Of a stretch of 64,000 bases of DNA, positions 62,235-64,000 are shown piece after piece. Numbering within the stretch: the first letter of the stretch is position 1; each line of letters begins with the position of its first letter. The DNA comes from Fibrella aestuarina BUZ 2 (lineage in GTDB: Bacteria > Bacteroidota > Bacteroidia > Cytophagales > Spirosomataceae), in NCBI RefSeq assembly GCF_000331105.1, contig NC_020054.1:310001-374000 (forward strand). Direction: 5' to 3'. The notes under the pieces were generated by a model. That model saw nothing but the letters and a program-made list of their open reading frames with translations. It searched no databases and was not told the origin of the DNA. The position numbers were made by a program, and so were the translations under genes.

Positions 62235-63149
62235 ATGATCCGCTTTCAACCCGCCTACCTGCTTGTGGCGATTACGCTGCTCGTGCTCCCCCACCTTGGC
62301 TTCTGCCGCTCTCTGGCTCCCGGCGATTCGGTCACGGCCCCGGGCGCGACGCTGAAGCTCGTAGCCCGGCAGTTCACCTTCACCGAAGGCCCCGCCGTTG
62401 ATAAGAAAGGCGACGTTTTCTTCACCGATCAGCCTAACGACAAAATCTGGCGCTACGACACCAAAGGCAACCTGTCGGTCTACATGGACAAGACCGGGCG
62501 CGCCAATGGCCTGTTTGTCGATGCCAACGGCAATCTGCTCGCCTGCGCCGACGAAAACAACGAACTGTGGTCGATCAGTCCGGCCAAACGCGTGACGGTA
62601 TTGCTCAAGAATTATCAGGGCAAGCACTTCAACGGCCCCAACGATCTGTGGATCACGCCTAAAGGCGGCGTTTTCTTCACCGACCCGCTTTACCCCCGCG
62701 ATTACTGGACACACAAAATGCCCGAACTAGCCGGGCAGCATGTCTATTACCTGCCCAAAGGCGCCACTGAAGCCCGCATTGTCGACAGCACGCTGATAAA
62801 ACCCAACGGCATCATCGGCTCGCCCGACGGCAAAACGCTCTACGTAGCCGACGCCGGTGCTGGCAAAACGTACCGCTACACCATCCAACCCGATGGCCGC
62901 CTGACCGACCGGCAACTGTTTGTCGAACAGGGATCAGATGGCATGACCATCGACCAACAGGGCAACGTGTACCTGTCGGGCCGGGGCGTGACGGTGTACA
63001 GCCCCAAAGGCGCCAAACTTCAGGTAATCCCGGTACCGGCGCGGTGGGTGGGTAACCTGTGTTTCAGCGGTGCCGATCGCAAAACGCTGTTCATCACCGC
63101 CACTGATGCCGTGTTTACCATCCCCATGCAGGTACGTGGGGTGAAGTGA
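62235..63149 (+). CDS. exported SMP-30/gluconolactonase-family lactonase
   Basis: 304-residue beta-propeller lactonase, predicted periplasmic (signal peptide MIRFQPAYLLVAITLLVLPH, from ATG 62235; a TTG at 62196 would add a poor signal). Family blocks: EGPAVDKKGDVFFTDQPNDK (metal-ligand Glu region, about 46-65), FNGPNDLWITPKGGVFFTDP (about 130-150) and IKPNGIIGSPDGKTLYVADA (about 188-208). Lactone hydrolysis is the usual reaction. It closes the glucan locus and may act on oxidised sugars or may be unrelated. Confidence 0.9.
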   Translation: MIRFQPAYLLVAITLLVLPHLGFCRSLAPGDSVTAPGATLKLVARQFTFTEGPAVDKKGDVFFTDQPNDKIWRYDTKGNLSVYMDKTGRANGLFVDANGNLLACADENNELWSISPAKRVTVLLKNYQGKHFNGPNDLWITPKGGVFFTDPLYPRDYWTHKMPELAGQHVYYLPKGATEARIVDSTLIKPNGIIGSPDGKTLYVADAGAGKTYRYTIQPDGRLTDRQLFVEQGSDGMTIDQQGNVYLSGRGVTVYSPKGAKLQVIPVPARWVGNLCFSGADRKTLFITATDAVFTIPMQVRGVK

Positions 63150-63159
63150 AGGGAAATTG

Positions 63160-63228
63160 GTCGTTGGTAGTCATTGGTAGTCATTCGTTGTAAAAAACAA
63201 TTAATGACCATCAATGACCACCAATGAC
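63160..63228. repeat. intergenic inverted repeat, AATGAC class
   Basis: Arms 63160-63190 and 63198-63228 (31 nt) pair with about six mismatches, mostly transitions, around a 7-nt loop. Words GTCATTGGTAGTCATT and AATGACCATCAATGAC are visible. It lies between the convergent lactonase and methyltransferase genes. Confidence 0.85.
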
Positions 63229-63243
63229 GCCGAAGGCAAACCC

Positions 63244-64000
63244 CTACTTCGTCGCGATGTAGAAGAAATCGAGGCTGCCGGCGGGGTCGTGACTCACCAT
63301 GTAGTCGTTGACATTGATTTCAGCGGCGAGGCCATCCTGTTTCAGCAGGCGGTTTCGGTTCATCCGGTTCATCAGGTCGTAGGGCACCTGCAATAGGCGG
63401 CGCGGCAGGCGGTGTTGCAGGTTCAGAAAATCCCACCGTGTGAATTTGGCTACCGACGCTTTGTTCTGCGCGTAATAGGTCATCACCTTCTCGTTGCCAT
63501 GCACGCCATCAGTCACCACCGTCGGGAAGTACTTCCCGATCAACGCCTCCAACTCATCGGCGAGGTACTCGCGTACGTGCCAGGGGTTACGGGTCAGCGA
63601 AAACGTCTTGTTGACGGTCGTCAGCAGCAGTTTTCCGCCGGGCTTCAGCACCCGGTAGCATTCGCGCACAAACAGGTCGTCGTTTTCGATGTGCTCGATC
63701 ACCTGAAACGTCACGATATAGTCGAAGGTGTTATCGGCCAACGTACCTAGGGGAGGAATATTCGCTTGAATAAACGTCGATTCGGGATAGGCTTTGCTAA
63801 GGGCGGCGATCAGGTCAGCGTTTTTGTCGATGCCGGTGTACTGGTCGGCGGCTTTGGTGAGCAGTTCCAGACCACGCCCCCAGCCACAGCCGATTTCCAG
63901 CACAGTGCCGCTCACCAGTTGCGCAGCCTGTGTATACGGATACAATAACCGCTGGTGAACGGGGTTGTCCGACGTAATATCAGCGGAAGTAATCTCAGTG
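63244..64000 (-). CDS. class I SAM-dependent methyltransferase, partial at the 5' end
   Basis: 252 visible residues. The reading frame continues upstream of a TTG at 63945, reading TEITSADITSDNPVHQRLLY to the window edge, so the start codon is at or just beyond base 64000. SAM-binding motif I is VLEIGCGWGRG, motif II-type acidic Asp in YTGIDKNADLI, and the post-I/IV strand FDYIVTFQVIEHIENDD. C-terminal sequence (about 180-252) is variable. The substrate is unknown; UbiE/small-molecule-type is likely. Confidence 0.9.
   Translation of the reverse strand, partial: TEITSADITSDNPVHQRLLYPYTQAAQLVSGTVLEIGCGWGRGLELLTKAADQYTGIDKNADLIAALSKAYPESTFIQANIPPLGTLADNTFDYIVTFQVIEHIENDDLFVRECYRVLKPGGKLLLTTVNKTFSLTRNPWHVREYLADELEALIGKYFPTVVTDGVHGNEKVMTYYAQNKASVAKFTRWDFLNLQHRLPRRLLQVPYDLMNRMNRNRLLKQDGLAAEINVNDYMVSHDPAGSLDFFYIATK

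Overview
The window looks like chromosomal DNA of a Bacteroidota bacterium of the order Cytophagales, most likely a Spirosoma/Fibrella-type genus. The grounds are a SusC/SusD pair, two proteins with Por (type IX) sorting tails, Bacteroidota-type TAnnTTTG promoter elements, few Shine-Dalgarno-like sites and several Bacteroidota-restricted families. The taxon is an inference from gene content; no rRNA gene is present.

Layout. 1-4.8 kb: a czcCBA-type heavy-metal RND efflux operon (pump cut by the left edge), followed by a divergent porin (5.0-6.4 kb) and an ABC permease with a His-rich loop. 7.8-19 kb: housekeeping genes (GNAT, hemC, Hsp20-like, flippase, purH, plsC, gatC, tRNA-Gln, ABC-F ATPase, DedA). 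19.2-25.4 kb: a second RND tripartite pump with a DUF952 gene between pump and adaptor. 25.8-33.8 kb: YtxH protein, lipoproteins, a sugar isomerase/PVC-type cytochrome pair, an ATP-grasp ligase and a secreted VOC protein. 33.8-42.7 kb: ispE, a subunit-III-like oxidase protein, a GlmU-like protein, DNA polymerase III delta', an SDR, tdk, miaA and two uncharacterised proteins. 42.8-48.9 kb: a T9SS metalloprotease, msrB, a Gfo/Idh/MocA oxidoreductase and an exported protein of unclear function. 49.1-63.1 kb: a polysaccharide utilisation locus with propeller regulator, SusC, SusD, GH16, two GH5 enzymes and an SMP-30-like lactonase, which I read as a beta-1,3-glucan (laminarin-like) locus. The right edge cuts a SAM methyltransferase just after its start codon.

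Two genome-level signals are not explained by the genes. First, at least fifteen gene junctions carry long imperfect inverted repeats with arms of about 17-40 nt. In the best copies the arms abut or overlap a stop codon. The two arms of one copy match almost perfectly (commonly one mismatch), while copies at different loci share only short words (TGTACAATG-type, AATGAC-type, AACGCAAAG-type, TTCAATGT-type and others). They lie between co-directional or convergent genes and are essentially absent from divergent promoter regions. Second, the 7-mer GGTACGT/ACGTACC occurs about 80 times on the two strands by my hand count, against roughly 8 expected for a random 7-mer.

How the genes work together: the metal RND operon and the second pump serve envelope detoxification. 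The glucan locus forms a sensing, import and hydrolysis chain, with a strong terminator between susD and the hydrolases that should keep hydrolase expression below that of the uptake complex.
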